From Toxorhynchites rutilus septentrionalis (Eukaryota; Arthropoda; Insecta; Diptera; Culicidae), in the NCBI RefSeq assembly GCF_029784135.1, contig NC_073746.1, positions 149,123,056-149,187,055 of the forward strand: 64,000 bases of DNA, written 5' to 3'. The number at the start of each line of letters is the position of its first letter. Position 1 is the first letter of the stretch. The position numbers and the translations under genes are program-made. The notes under the pieces are model-generated. The model saw only the letters and a program-made list of their open reading frames with translations, was not told the origin of the DNA and did not search any database. Of this stretch, positions 21,462 through 32,023 are shown piece after piece.

Positions 21462-21740
21462 TGTTGAACATGATCAACCAAATTAAAGGTTCTCTATCCG
21501 CTATACATTTTGTTCTTTGACACCCAACTTCTATATTTCTTAATTTCACTGCAAAATCGAATTCAAGCAAAATCTTCAAATATCACGATGTTTACCCCAC
21601 TGTACATATAATAGCCACTTAAATTTCACTTTAACGTTGAAATGTCACATTTTTTCTTGAAATAAAAAAATTCTTTGAACATCTTAAACAAATTTTTTTT
21701 TCAAGCTGTATATAATCGAGTCCGACTTGTATTTTGGAAC
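21462..21740. mobile_element. End of a pogo-like MITE family (also at 32.5-32.9 kb)
   Basis: This stretch is a diverged copy of ~32540-32871: both contain TTGTTCTTTGACACCCA, TACCCCACTGTACAT and TAATAGCCACT, and both end in TATAATCGAGTC followed by GACYTGTA. The end is a CAGGTC-type inverted terminus next to TA. The matching left end was not located, so the element probably starts within or before the tandem duplication. Confidence 0.55.
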
Positions 21741-21855
21741 TTGTTTCGGGATTCGCAAAAACAACTTCGGGAAGTAATGCTATAATTACTGTTGCCAGAA
21801 CCTTCAGGGTTTGGTTCGTCAATGATGAGACCCATTCTAGTTTTGTTCCTTTATA

Positions 21856-22983
21856 TGAAACCGGCAAACTTCGTCCCGCCCAAAATTAATTTTTTGTTAT
21901 TAATACCTCCAAACATTCACGTTTTCTTACTTACGATCATGGGTTCAATCATCTTCTTATTGATCCTTAACAATTTACCTTTAATATAAATTTCCTAGGA
22001 CTTCTACCAAAACTCGTCATTATAATATCAGATTATTTTCAGATGCAATTCTCGTTCTAGATTTTCCAATCACTTGCAAATAACATTTTTCTTCGTTACA
22101 TCGAATAAATGTTTGATACAGAAAAACTTGATTGAATGAAGATAGCCCTAAAACGGATAATTCCTTTTTCGAGTTTTGCTCTTATCAACACATTCGGCGA
22201 TCCATTCTTATTGATATAGATAGAAGATTATATAGTAGTGCGTTTCATCACATTTAAATCCATTTCTACTTTCGAACAAAAATCAATTTCGTTGGCGCAA
22301 ACATCAAATGGACTAACAACGCTTGTCACTATGTTATTGTAGAACATACGCGAATTGAATTTCCCGAATTTTCCCATTTTCCTTCAGAGTTTTCCGATAA
22401 TTTTCAATTGTCATGTTTGGTTGAAATATGTGTAATATTTCTATGGGACCCCCTCTCCATTCCATAGGAGGCAGGGGTGTCATACCATCATAGAAACATT
22501 TCTCGTACCCAAAAACCCTCACATCCCAAATTTGGCTCCATTTACTTGATTAGTTCTCGAGTTATGCAGAAGTTTGTGTTTCATTTGTATGGTAACCCCT
22601 CCTTAGAGAGGGTAGAGGAGTGTCGAATCACCATAGAAACATTTCGTGCCCTCTAAAACCTCCACATGCCAAATTTGGTTCAGTTTGCTTGATTGATTCT
22701 CGAGTTATGCGAATGTCAAACCACTATAGAAACATTTATTTCCCCTTATATTATTATTATTAATTGATTCTCGAGTTCTGCAGCATCCCTCCTGAGGGAG
22801 GGGGTAGGAGTGTCAAACCACCATAGAAACTCGATTAGTTCTCGAATTATTCAGCCCCTTTCCCCTTCAGAGAGAGGGGAGGATTGTCAAACTACCATAG
22901 AAACAATTACTGCCCCATAAATCCTCCACATGCCAAATTTGGTTCCGTTTGCTAGATTAGTTCTTGAATTATGCAGAAAGGGC
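21856..22983 (-). mobile_element. Helitron-family copy, minus strand, truncated
   Basis: The minus strand contains TCTATATCAATAAGAATGG starting at 22220 (5'-like end after an A) and CGGGACGAAGTTTGCCGG at its 3' side near 21860, where the CAGCTAG terminus is lost. Upstream to ~22980 the sequence follows the body of the 1018-2023 Helitron, including several C/G-run spaced repeats with TCTCGAGTTATGCAGAA. It is broken by the MITE that starts at 22984. Confidence 0.6.
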
Positions 22984-24590
22984 CTGGCCGGGTAAGGGAG
23001 TAAAAAGTGCCCCCAAACCAAATCACCAGCTGTATGGGAAATATTGTATAGGATATTAAATAAGAAATTTTGGTCGTTTATTTGAACCCCTATATGGTTT
23101 AACATAGGATCTATAATGAAAAACGTACTTTTTCGTTTATTTCACGCCATCCTCAAAAGCTTCGAAAAAATTTGAAAAAAAAATACTGAATGTGCATCTT
23201 ACTACGGTTGTTATCTCATTTATTTATTTGTTAGGCTCATTAGCATTTTAGCTGTAACAGAGCCGGGTTTTAATCGTGTACCTGTACATATGTTTATGTT
23301 TCTATAAATTGTAAATTACACAGTAGTTAGTAGTAGCCATTTAGGCGTTGAGTTTTCTGTTCCATTACATTATGGTAAACTACACAGTAGTAGCCATTTA
23401 GGCGTAAGGGTATTCTTTCTGTTCATCCATTGTTCAGCAGACCGGACAGCGGAGACAGTTGATATTGATCATTGTTGAGTTATTTATAAAACAGCAGCCC
23501 GATGTGTCTTGCAGAGCAGAGCAGTTATATGGATGAATCGATCTTATTTCGACCGTGGATCGATTTCCATCGCTGATGATGGTTGCGTGGACGTAGTTAT
23601 TCTATAACAACACAAAGATGGTCAATTGAGGGCCCTGAGTTTGAACCCACGATCGATCGCTTGGTAAGCGAACGCGTAACCAAGTGGCTACGAAGACCCC
23701 CCCCCCCATCTTACTACGGTGTATTAAGAAAACTTATCAAAAAAAAATTTCATCAAAAATTTAAGCACTAAAAAAATTTTGAATTCTTGAAAAATATTTT
23801 TTTTTGGGGTTTAGAGATTCAGTACTACTCTAATTCATATTTAAATGTGTTCCTACGGCTTTTCTAGACATGTATGACCTTTTTTTGGATTTTTGCTCAG
23901 TGTTGCGTGGCACCAATTTTTTTTTCATATTTCCAAAGGGTACGATAGAGCTCTGTGAGGAAAAAAGTCCTTGTGGAAAGATCATTCGGATTAATGAAAA
24001 GAACACTTAAAAAATCCGAATTATTTTGATTTTTTTTATTTTAATTTTACAATTTAAAACCACGAATACAATAAAATAGTCGATTTCAAAAAAATAAAAA
24101 TAATTATGCAGACGATGAAGAAAATTATTTTTGTATCCCGCAATGCTCTTGAAAATTCAGGAAAAATTACGCCACATGTAGAAAAAAGACACATACGAAC
24201 GCATTCAAATAAAAAATCAAGCAGAAATGGGTCTCAAAATTATTTTTCTTTTTTTTTATTTCGAAATGCCACAAAATATATACAAAATTTTTGTACCGTG
24301 TATTTAATTTTTTTTTATTATTAGATTTTTTGATGAAAGAATAGTTTGAAGATATTTATCGATACACCTCAGTAAGATATAATTTCAGTATTTTTCCATA
24401 TTTTTGTCTCAAAGCTATTGAGAATGGTGTGAAAAAAACGAAAAGGTGCTTTCACCATATATCCAATGGTGTACCATGTAAGGACTCAAATATATGGTAC
24501 AACTGCCAAAATGTTTTATTTAGTACCCTATACAGCTGGTGATTTGGTTTGGGGACACTTTTTACTCCTTTACCCGGTGGAAGCCAATAT
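22984..24590. mobile_element. MITE with long terminal inverted repeats
   Basis: The left arm, from GGCCTGGCCGGGTAAGGGAG, and the inverted right arm ending at ~24590 (CTCCTTTACCCGG) align over roughly 260 bp. Shared landmarks are AAACCAAATCACCAGCTGTA and TTTTCGTTTATTTCACGCCA. The centre is A/T-rich and non-coding. The left arm is interrupted by SINE S2, and the right arm preserves the uninterrupted site (TATCTTACTGAGGTGTAT). No target duplication was established, and no superfamily is assigned. Confidence 0.7.
23209..23706 (-). mobile_element. tRNA-derived SINE, family S2, with LINE-like 3' tail
   Basis: An exact 14-bp duplication CATCTTACTACGGT at 23195-23208 and 23707-23720 flanks 498 bp. 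The minus strand starts with a C-for-G run, then a tRNA-like head with A box TAGCCACTTGGTTACGCG and B box GTGGGTTCAAACTC. The body contains two copies of a block with CTACACAGTAGTAGCCATTT-like sequence. The 3' end is a hairpin (GGCTC...GAGCC) followed by AACAAATAAATAAATG, very like the LINE1 3' end. Confidence 0.9.
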
Positions 24591-26423
24591 AAATCGACCC
24601 TCACCACAACATTCCAAAATAAACTTAAATAGTGGGCTAATATTTGTTCCGGATTTACTGGAAGCTGTGCTCTATTCATGAGTTGACATAATTGACAATG
24701 CAATGAATAAATTATGAATGTATTCTTGCATTCTTTACAGTCCAGAAAAATCGATTTTGTTTATGGAATATGTTTGAATACACTCGTACATCCTGCATTC
24801 ATTGAAATTTTCCAAAAAAAATAATGTAATCCACTTTAACCGATGACAATTGGATAGCTGTTTTTGTATCGAACAAAAATAAAGTAGCCATCCGATGGTT
24901 CGCTCGAGTACACACCGCTACCATCCGACCAATTGAATTAGCTTGTTTTCAATTTTTCAATCCAAGCTTTTCGGACAGGATTCGATTGAGCGTTCATCCT
25001 TTCTAGACATTTACTGCGGACGAGAGTACATAGTTCCGTCCATTCTGCACGTAACGGCGGGTATCGCTCGGGGCTTCATTTGTAATAATCAACTACAAAT
25101 AACCTTTCAGCAATAGTTAGAGCCCATCCACTGGCACTTGTGCTCATATGCACTCGATGCACTTTCACTCGGTTGAGTGCAGCAACAACGCTAGTGGTTC
25201 TTTGTTAGTGTTTCGGTGGCCAATTGCTGCACAAAAACCCGTCAATACGAAGGATACAACAGCAGCGCACGGAGTGAACCTGTGTGTGGTTTTGTTCCAT
25301 TTCTCGTGTTGGCTGAAAGCAACAATCAATTTTATCGATTTTCCTCCCGACTAGCTCCAACACGGTCTCATTTTTCACTTCTACGCTTACGTTCACCGGC
25401 AACCGAGCTCTGGCAGTAAGAAAGTCCATCGTGTGGGAGGTGGGAAAAACAACCAGCGGGAAGTACATATATTTTACTGTAGACTTGTCGCAAACGCAAA
25501 AATAGATATCCCAAAGCGACGGTGAGAATGCACTTTCTAGATGATTGAACTGTCTTGTAGGTATCATGTGATGCACTTTTCGTTTAATTGATTAAAATGA
25601 ATTAAGAATAGTATATGGATTTCATCCTAAATTATTTGTCATGCGACTTCCCCTGTAATTGCATTCTCTAATGCAGTTCCACCTTCATACGGATAACGGT
25701 TTTCGATTTTCGATTTCAGGCCAAGTTACAAAGCGTGCATGCGATAAATTGGAAAATTGGAAGCAATTTCGCTACCAGTACTTTTCTGAATCCTTAAGCA
25801 TTTGGTTTTTTGTTTGCACGCTAAATCGATTTCACTATTCCCGTTAATTTCGTTTGTTTTTGTGTGGAGAGAATCACATAAGAAAAAAAAACCAAACATT
25901 ATTTTAATTAGAATTCACTTTATTGATTTATCCGCTGCAGTTTCCCCAACCGCCGTATTTGATTTTTTTTCATTTTTTTTCTACGATCGTTATGCAATCG
26001 GAATCGAACGCTTGGGACGAGATCTGCATCAGGTGTGCCATTTCATGAAAATCTAACGATGGGAGCATTCCTAATAGCCGATAAAGGCGATATTCCACCA
26101 TGTAAACGGTGAAACTATGAATAGACGGAAGAGGAAAAGCGCTAGGAAGTAACACAACCCGTTGTATTGTACCCGCTTTTTTGCATAGATTTTCTTGTTT
26201 AGTTTTCGTGGCTTTATTCTCGTTACAGCTTATGTTCTGTCAAGGAATCCATTTTGCTCGGACATTTCCTGTCTGCCCGGGGTAAGCATAACGCAATCAC
26301 AGTTTGAAGCATTCAGCTAGGAAAACTGAGATTTTGTGTTTGTGCTAATGCCGTGTTCATCGTGGGCAATTAGTTGGTGTTATTGGTGTTTTATAACGAT
26401 ATTTGGTTTGTTCATGGATTATC
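24591..26423. other. Single-copy-looking spacer
   Basis: Mixed composition, with few homopolymers between 24900 and 26100. Several overlapping short open frames occur (for example 25205-25576 minus, 123 codons), but none has a recognisable motif. A host UTR, intron or regulatory region is possible; there is no positive evidence. Confidence 0.35.
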
Positions 26424-26512
26424 AATCGAGTCGGATTGTGAACAAACGCAATCGTATAGCGATATGAACACTATCGCTATACGATTGCGTTTGTTCACAA
26501 TCCGACTTGATT
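26424..26512. repeat. Near-perfect palindrome, 41-bp arms, 7-nt spacer
   Basis: The left arm 26424-26464 begins AATCGAGTCGGATTGTG. The right arm 26472-26512 is its reverse complement except for one position, which would be a G-U pair in RNA. The spacer is TGAACAC. Transcription from either strand would give an 89-nt fully paired hairpin. Confidence 0.92.
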
Positions 26513-26599
26513 TTGTTAATGAACAACTGGTATATAACGTATTCAGTCCATGCAAAACCGATAGAGTGGTTCTCAGATTTTCATGAAAATTTGTAGTTT

Positions 26600-26929
26600 T
26601 GTAAAGAATATTCTATTAAAGTCAATTGGCTAGTCTTCTTTCAAAAAAATATTATGCTTGAAAAATTTTGGATTTCGATTTCATAATTATTGATTGTATT
26701 TGTTTTTTATAGTTTACATAGTTTAGGGACAAAGAGTGCTATATTTTTTTCATGAAAGCAGAGGGTTTTCACATAATAAATCCAATAATCTGAGAGGTAT
26801 TTTTTTCGGTATTAATTCATGACTTTCAAATTAACATGTTTTCCATCTTCGTTCAATATTCATATACGACTAGAGTATCATGCGCCCACATTGATTAATA
26901 GCGACTGTAACATGGTTACATTATCAATA
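26600..26929. repeat. Dispersed A/T-rich repeat R (copy 1)
   Basis: It shares with 29985-30140 plus 30726-30835 the run from GAAAAATATTACRCT-like sequence through GCTATATTTTT and ending ACATTGATT-ATAGCGACT and ATGGTNACNTTATCAATAC. More distant relatives, in both orientations, lie at 43270-44430, 57721-58230 and 62185-62340. It is non-coding. Confidence 0.6.
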
Positions 26930-27214
26930 CAGTAGAACCCCGATTATCCGTGGAAAAGTCGAGCAAGGACACCACGATCAACGAAAACCGTAGATAATGC
27001 AATAAAGGACTAAAAAAGAATTGCAAACACGAAAAAATAGATGTTTCAGTATCAAAACTATGTTTTAACAATATAGAAATTAATAAACTATCTATTTATA
27101 AGGTCGTGCACATCAGTGGCAACTAATGTAAAAGTCACAACAACAAAAAGAGCATGAGCCTACCACACACTGACAAATTCCCGGAAGGTCTATATATTTA
27201 TTCGAGTCGCGTCG
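26930..27214. mobile_element. Pogo/Tigger-like terminus, partial
   Basis: CAGTAGAACCCCGATTATCC begins at 26930 directly after TA, exactly where the copy of repeat R at 30.8 kb continues differently. CAG-starting termini with CGATTATCC and TA targets are typical of pogo/Tigger-related elements. No matching right end was found, and the right limit given is arbitrary. Confidence 0.45.
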
Positions 27215-27325
27215 AGTAAGAAGTCGGTTGAATTGATGTATATGGTGTAGGATATAATAACTCGCTTCATTTATAAACCTGGCCATTTGAACTTTATTGT
27301 TGTGTTCAGGTGCGAAACATTCAAA
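27215..27325. repeat. Inverted repeat partner of 29808-29912
   Basis: This ~105-bp block is the reverse complement of 29808-29912, with shared landmarks AAAGTTCAAATGG, ATATCCTACACCATA and CAACCGACTTCTTAC. The two may be ends of one element or independent insertions. The intervening 2.5 kb holds the repeat at 28070-29800. Confidence 0.6.
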
Positions 27326-28069
27326 AAACTAAAATTCCAGTGTTTCATAACTGTAGAACCAGATGGAAGAACTCTCACTTCTCCACAAAATTAATGTCAA
27401 TTTCACATGAATTACAATATGTTTGTAATTCGTATGTTATCTTTAGTTCTTAATCAGTTCAAATATCCCATTCGGGGTGGTTTCGACCCAGCTGCGCCAT
27501 GTTGTAGTGTGTATTTCGTTCTACGCAGAGGATACGACTCGTTTAGGCTCTTCAAATCACTCATACTGCTGGTAAGCTGCATCTACTAGTCGTACGATCA
27601 CTCCTCATAAGTTGGGTTTTGATCCGGTAAACAAGCCGACCAGGCCAGAATCTGAAGCCTCTATTCATGAAACCATGCCCTGACCTTCTGGATTTTATTA
27701 ATTGATGCCAAATTACCCAATTATCACACTGTTTTTTATGCAAAAACAGCTTTAAATGATTCTAAAGTACTTCGTTGCACTTCTGACTGTTCATTCGTGT
27801 TGATGGTAAGCTATCTGAACCAGACATTTTTGAGATAATTCTCTCCAAAGCATAAGAATCCCATCTCCAAAACTGCAGGTTCAAAAACTAATGTGGAAGC
27901 TAATCTCATGAGTTTCACCATTTCAGGAGAACTTCTCTGATAAAAAGAAATCAACTTAGATAGAATTTCTTCATACTAGAAGGACTTACGTGTCATGTAT
28001 TTTTTCAAGTGGTAACTTTGCAGACGGCAGTTTGATGGTTTGGGGGAAATATTTTCAAAAAAGCCATTA

Positions 28070-29800
28070 ATGAAATTTTTGCGTCTATCGATTTCGGCAC
28101 CCATAACAATTTTTTATATTGAAGAAAATAATATATTTCATGAAACTAACTATCGAACAATTGAAAAAACCTCAACCCCTATCCTGATTGGTCGAAATTG
28201 ACGACACATGCGGTGGGTCCCTAACAGAGCTGCCTGGGAGAAATCGAAATTGCAAATGCATGAAAGTAGGGGGAGCTTTTGTTCCCACCGAAAAGTGTTC
28301 CCTAACAGAGATCTCAAAACCAAGGTGCCTGGAGGAAATCGGCATTGCAAATATATGCAAGTCGGGGGCATTCTTATATTGCAAGTAAGGTGAGTGATAC
28401 GATTAATTCTAGAAAATGAAATTTAAATTTGGAACTTTAATGTTTAATGTGAAATTTCATATCAATGACCGATCGTATATTGTGAAAAAAAAAACAGAAG
28501 TGTAAGTTTAAAATTGTATGTGGTTAATTTTTAGCACATGTTATGGCATCCCGATTTATTACATTAAATGAGCTGAAAAATAACAGGAAATGTTCTACTC
28601 CCAAATACATGTATATCATTTGTATAATATATATGCTAAACCAATATGAGCGAGCGAAATAGGAGATACATTTAAATGAAAGTATATGCTTTAGCTTTTC
28701 GTATAGTTTGCCAAATACACGGCCCAGACAGAGAAAGATATATTCTCGTTCATGTTCTTCTTTAATCTCTTAGAAAACACTTTCCAACATCATTTTAGGA
28801 TGAGGTGTAATATTATCACGCTTCAATATAACAGCACTGGCAGCTATATGGATAGCAAGATCGTGTGAAATAGCATTGCATTCCAGCCGACCTTGGTTCG
28901 ATCCCCATTGATGTCGTATGGGCTTTTTTTTGGTACAATCTCAAATGAAATGAGAAAAAAAGGAAAGAATGACTGCTCTCATACATACAAACCATTTTTA
29001 AGCTTTTAAACAGCTCATTATTTGCGCATTTGACCCTCCAGCGCACGAAATGATGTCATTTCTGCCAAAGATGAAATGACTTCAGCCAACGCTAGTTTGG
29101 GTGTAGCAGTTGAGTTAAAAATGACTTGATATATGAAATGATTTATTTCAATTTTCATAAATAAAAACCAAGGTGTGTTCCCGCTCGAGAACGGGTCGTT
29201 TGGTTTAAGCTGTCTGTTTTGTTGTGTTCATTTTCACCCAAAGAAAGTTGAGAAAAATTGGAATTGGAAAAGTGAATAAATGTTATAAAAAGTGATTTCC
29301 CATGTGCTCTACATATAGTATTAGGTATTGGTAGTCCAATTAAAATTCGCATTGGGTTGAATAAACAGTCGGAAAGTTAAAATTATAAAAGAAAATTACC
29401 TTTTCCATTTCAAATATGTTTTCTCTATTTTGAAGTAACATGTTTTTATTGATGAGAAAAATTGATAATAGTGATCGGTATTGGTAATTATCGTCTATTT
29501 CATTGGAAAGTTTTTTTTTCTTTATTTCATCCATACATAACACAGGAGGCATCTCGTCTAGGATCACAGAGGGCGATTTTCAACATATCTCGTTCCACTT
29601 CGGTATCTTTTATCTGATACGCACCATCCAACGACTGTTTACCGTTCCTCTGTCATCATCACTCGATAAGCACAATAAATACCACCAAATCGTTATCAAA
29701 GAGTTTAACGATGTAATGCTTCAAATCAACAGATAGCCTAACGGAATCCTACGTCAACTATGCGGTCGTGTCTCGGACACAACCTTCCTGTGACTTTTTT
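28070..29800 (+). repeat. Dispersed repeat, inverted relative to 39565-40860
   Basis: Collinear inverted matches occur over most of the length, with landmarks GTGAGTGATACGATTAATTC, AACCAAGGTGTGTTCCCGC, GCATCTCGTCTAGGATCACA and TAGCCTAACGGAATCCTACG. Near 28206-28375 two imperfect ~90-bp tandem units each carry TCCCTAACAGAG and a TGCCTGG-GAAATCG block. About 570 bp near 28530-29105 is absent from the other copy and contains a tRNA-like SINE head. Coding was not recognised; the short frames follow the tandem units. Confidence 0.65.
28832..28925 (+). mobile_element. tRNA-like SINE head
   Basis: GGCAGCTATATGGATAGCAA is an A-box-like segment. It is followed ~45 nt later by CCTTGGTTCGATCCCC (B box GGTTCGATCC). 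The element body to the right is unclear and no target duplication was found. It sits in the stretch that is extra relative to the 40 kb copy of the surrounding repeat, in line with insertion. Confidence 0.5.
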
Positions 29801-29807
29801 GAATATT

Positions 29808-29912
29808 TCGCGCCTGAACATAATAATAAAGTTCAAATGGTCAGTCTTGTAAATGAAGATAGTTATTATATCCTACACCATACATATACTTCAATTCAAC
29901 CGACTTCTTACA
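29808..29912. repeat. Inverted repeat partner of 27215-27325
   Basis: Reverse-complement match described under 27215-27325. Confidence 0.6.
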
Positions 29913-29984
29913 TATCTCTGGAAACTCAGAAAAATTGAGTGATTTTATAGTTGTGAAACGCAGTGTATAAAAAAAAACAATTAG

Positions 29985-30835
29985 CTAGTCGAAAAAATAT
30001 TACACTCGCAAAAAAATTGGATATTGTTTTCGTTATTCATTGCATTTGTTTCTAATAGGCTTAGAGGCAAAGGGGACTATATTTTTGTTTTTCTTGAAAG
30101 CTGGGGCACGTTTCGTTTATGAGTTAAAATTATTCAAATACAGGCGAACCTTTTTTTGTGCGGGGGATAGGGACCGCACAAAAAAGTCGCATAAAAAAAA
30201 TCGTGCAAAACTTCACCAGCAGCCTTAAAAAATCGTGTTCGGTACACATTTTGAAGATTTTTTTTTGTGCGGTAGATAGGGATCGCATAAAAAAAAGTTT
30301 CCCCCAAGGAAATAACTCAAATCCACGCCATTCACCGTTCAATTTCCTTTTGTTTCCCTGATTTGCGATGGGACACTTTGCCTTTTTGGTTGCGCATGGC
30401 TGTTTTGTGCTTTTAGTTGCATGTCGAAACGTGTTGCTGTTAGAAATGATGTCATGCAAAAACTTAGAAAAACTTAGATCATTTGATGAGAGGAGGGGTA
30501 TGATTTCAGAAGTGGATAATTGAGACGCAAATATGATTTTTTCGCACTGAAATGCATATAAACCAGCAAAGAAAACTAAATGGACGATAACTTCGTCAAA
30601 TATGCTTCTTCTCATACACCGCAAATCGCACAAAAAAACCACACAAGAACAGAAAATTGCACAAAAAAAAAATCTTACAAAAAAAATTCGCACAAAAAAA
30701 ACGCACACAAACAGGTTTTACTGTGTAACATGTTTTCAATTTTCGTTCAATATTTCAACGCAACTAGATAGTAATGCGCCTACATTGATTCATAGCGACT
30801 ATAACATGGTAACGTTATCAATACTCATTACAATT
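29985..30835. repeat. Dispersed repeat R (copy 2), split by a MITE
   Basis: The left part 29985-30140 and right part 30726-30835 join to match 26600-26929. The interruption is exactly the element at 30141-30725. Confidence 0.6.
30141..30725. mobile_element. Pogo-like MITE with TA target
   Basis: It starts CAGGCGAACCTTTTTTTGTG after TA and ends CACACAAACAGGTTTTACTG, then TG and TA. Its ends are imperfect inverted repeats, and GCACAAAA-type motifs recur through the element. The uninterrupted sequence is visible in repeat R near 26840 (TTCAAATTAACATG). A long minus-strand open frame across it is low-complexity and not a gene. Related fragments occur at 53650-53780 and 54990-55110. Confidence 0.7.
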
Positions 30836-31917
30836 TCTATTCCTCGCATATTATGTTATACGTGGAGACTTCAATCAAATATTACACTTGCAAAAATTGG
30901 GATTTTATTTTGTAACATAACATAATATACATTTACTAATCTACACTATTTTTTAAGGAATAAAAACTATCATACTGGAAACAGATAGCAAACCTTTTCA
31001 TTTTCATGTTGCACTATGACTGCACGATCTACCGTTATGGAATCATTTAATTAAATAAATTAATTGAAAATTATTATAAGAAACTGAAATTCATCTATAA
31101 CTCCACTGACAATAATCCCATAAAATCCAACCGTGCTATACGTCTTTCATCGAAATCTTGATAGTAGTCTCAGTTCTAGAAAAGAACGCTTCAGTTGGAC
31201 TTGATGCGGACTTGATTTCACTGTCACCCAAGTGAGTGAGATGATGTAAGTATAAATTGTATCAACTTGTTTTGTAATGACCAAACTTACAAAACTGCAT
31301 ACAAACTGCTGCTTGTCAGTTGATGAGATTAATGTTAGAACGTTAGAATTCGGAGCCAAAAATGTGGATGAGTTTGAGTATATTTAAAAAAGCTGCGAGG
31401 TTTCATGAATTACTCAAATTTCATGCAAGATTTCATCAAAGCAACGAGGAAAGTGTCACCTATACAGTGATCGTTCGTTAATTGGGCTGGAAAATCAATA
31501 CAATTATCGGATTTTACTCGCTGACTGGACTGTAAAACAGCAAAAGAAGATGACATCTATTATTGATACATAACTGCTTTGCAGCCCCGTTAACGTACGC
31601 CCTGTTATAGATAGGTCCAGTTAGCGAATGACTTCTGTATATGACGGGGTGACGAACATCTTGAGCGAGTGTCTTCCGGACTGCGGCAACATGGGTAATC
31701 GTACAGCGAAAAATGATATCAATACTAGGAGGATGGCAGCGATTATCATGCGAGGACTTATTGAGATCGGTATTACATTGCATCACAAAAATTAAAGGAA
31801 ATAAAATATAATCAATCTTTATGACTCATATTCATAATTTTCAATGACTCAATTCCTTCTATGATAGATTGAACAGTAGAACAGTAGCTGATAGGTGTGA
31901 AAAAATAATAGGTTTAT
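30836..31917. other. Spacer, nothing recognised
   Basis: A/T-rich, without recognised coding or repeat structure. Short open frames at 31147-31359 and 31514-31786 (minus) show no family motif. Confidence 0.35.
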
Positions 31918-32010
31918 TGAATTTTTAGATTTGATTTGAGATTTTGAGATTTTTACATCTTTAAATTTTTAGATTTTCGAATATTTGGATTTCTAGATTT
32001 TTTGATTATT
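31918..32010. repeat. TTTAGATTT-type simple repeat
   Basis: Imperfect repetition of ATTTTTAGATTT / GAGATTTTTA units. A similar tract is at 33465-33540, directly after the next element's right end. The two tracts therefore flank the 32024-33461 element and were probably one tract before insertion. Confidence 0.7.
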
Positions 32011-32023
32011 ATATTTCTATATA

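Noticed and set aside
28172..28393. Several 60-73-codon frames on both strands with repeated peptide blocks
   Set aside because: They merely translate two imperfect ~90-bp tandem DNA units in a dispersed repeat, and frames on both strands are equally open.
30130..30708. 192-codon open frame on the minus strand as a gene
   Set aside because: It coincides with the pogo-like MITE 30141-30725, is rich in Phe/Cys/Val from T-rich repeats, and has no domain.
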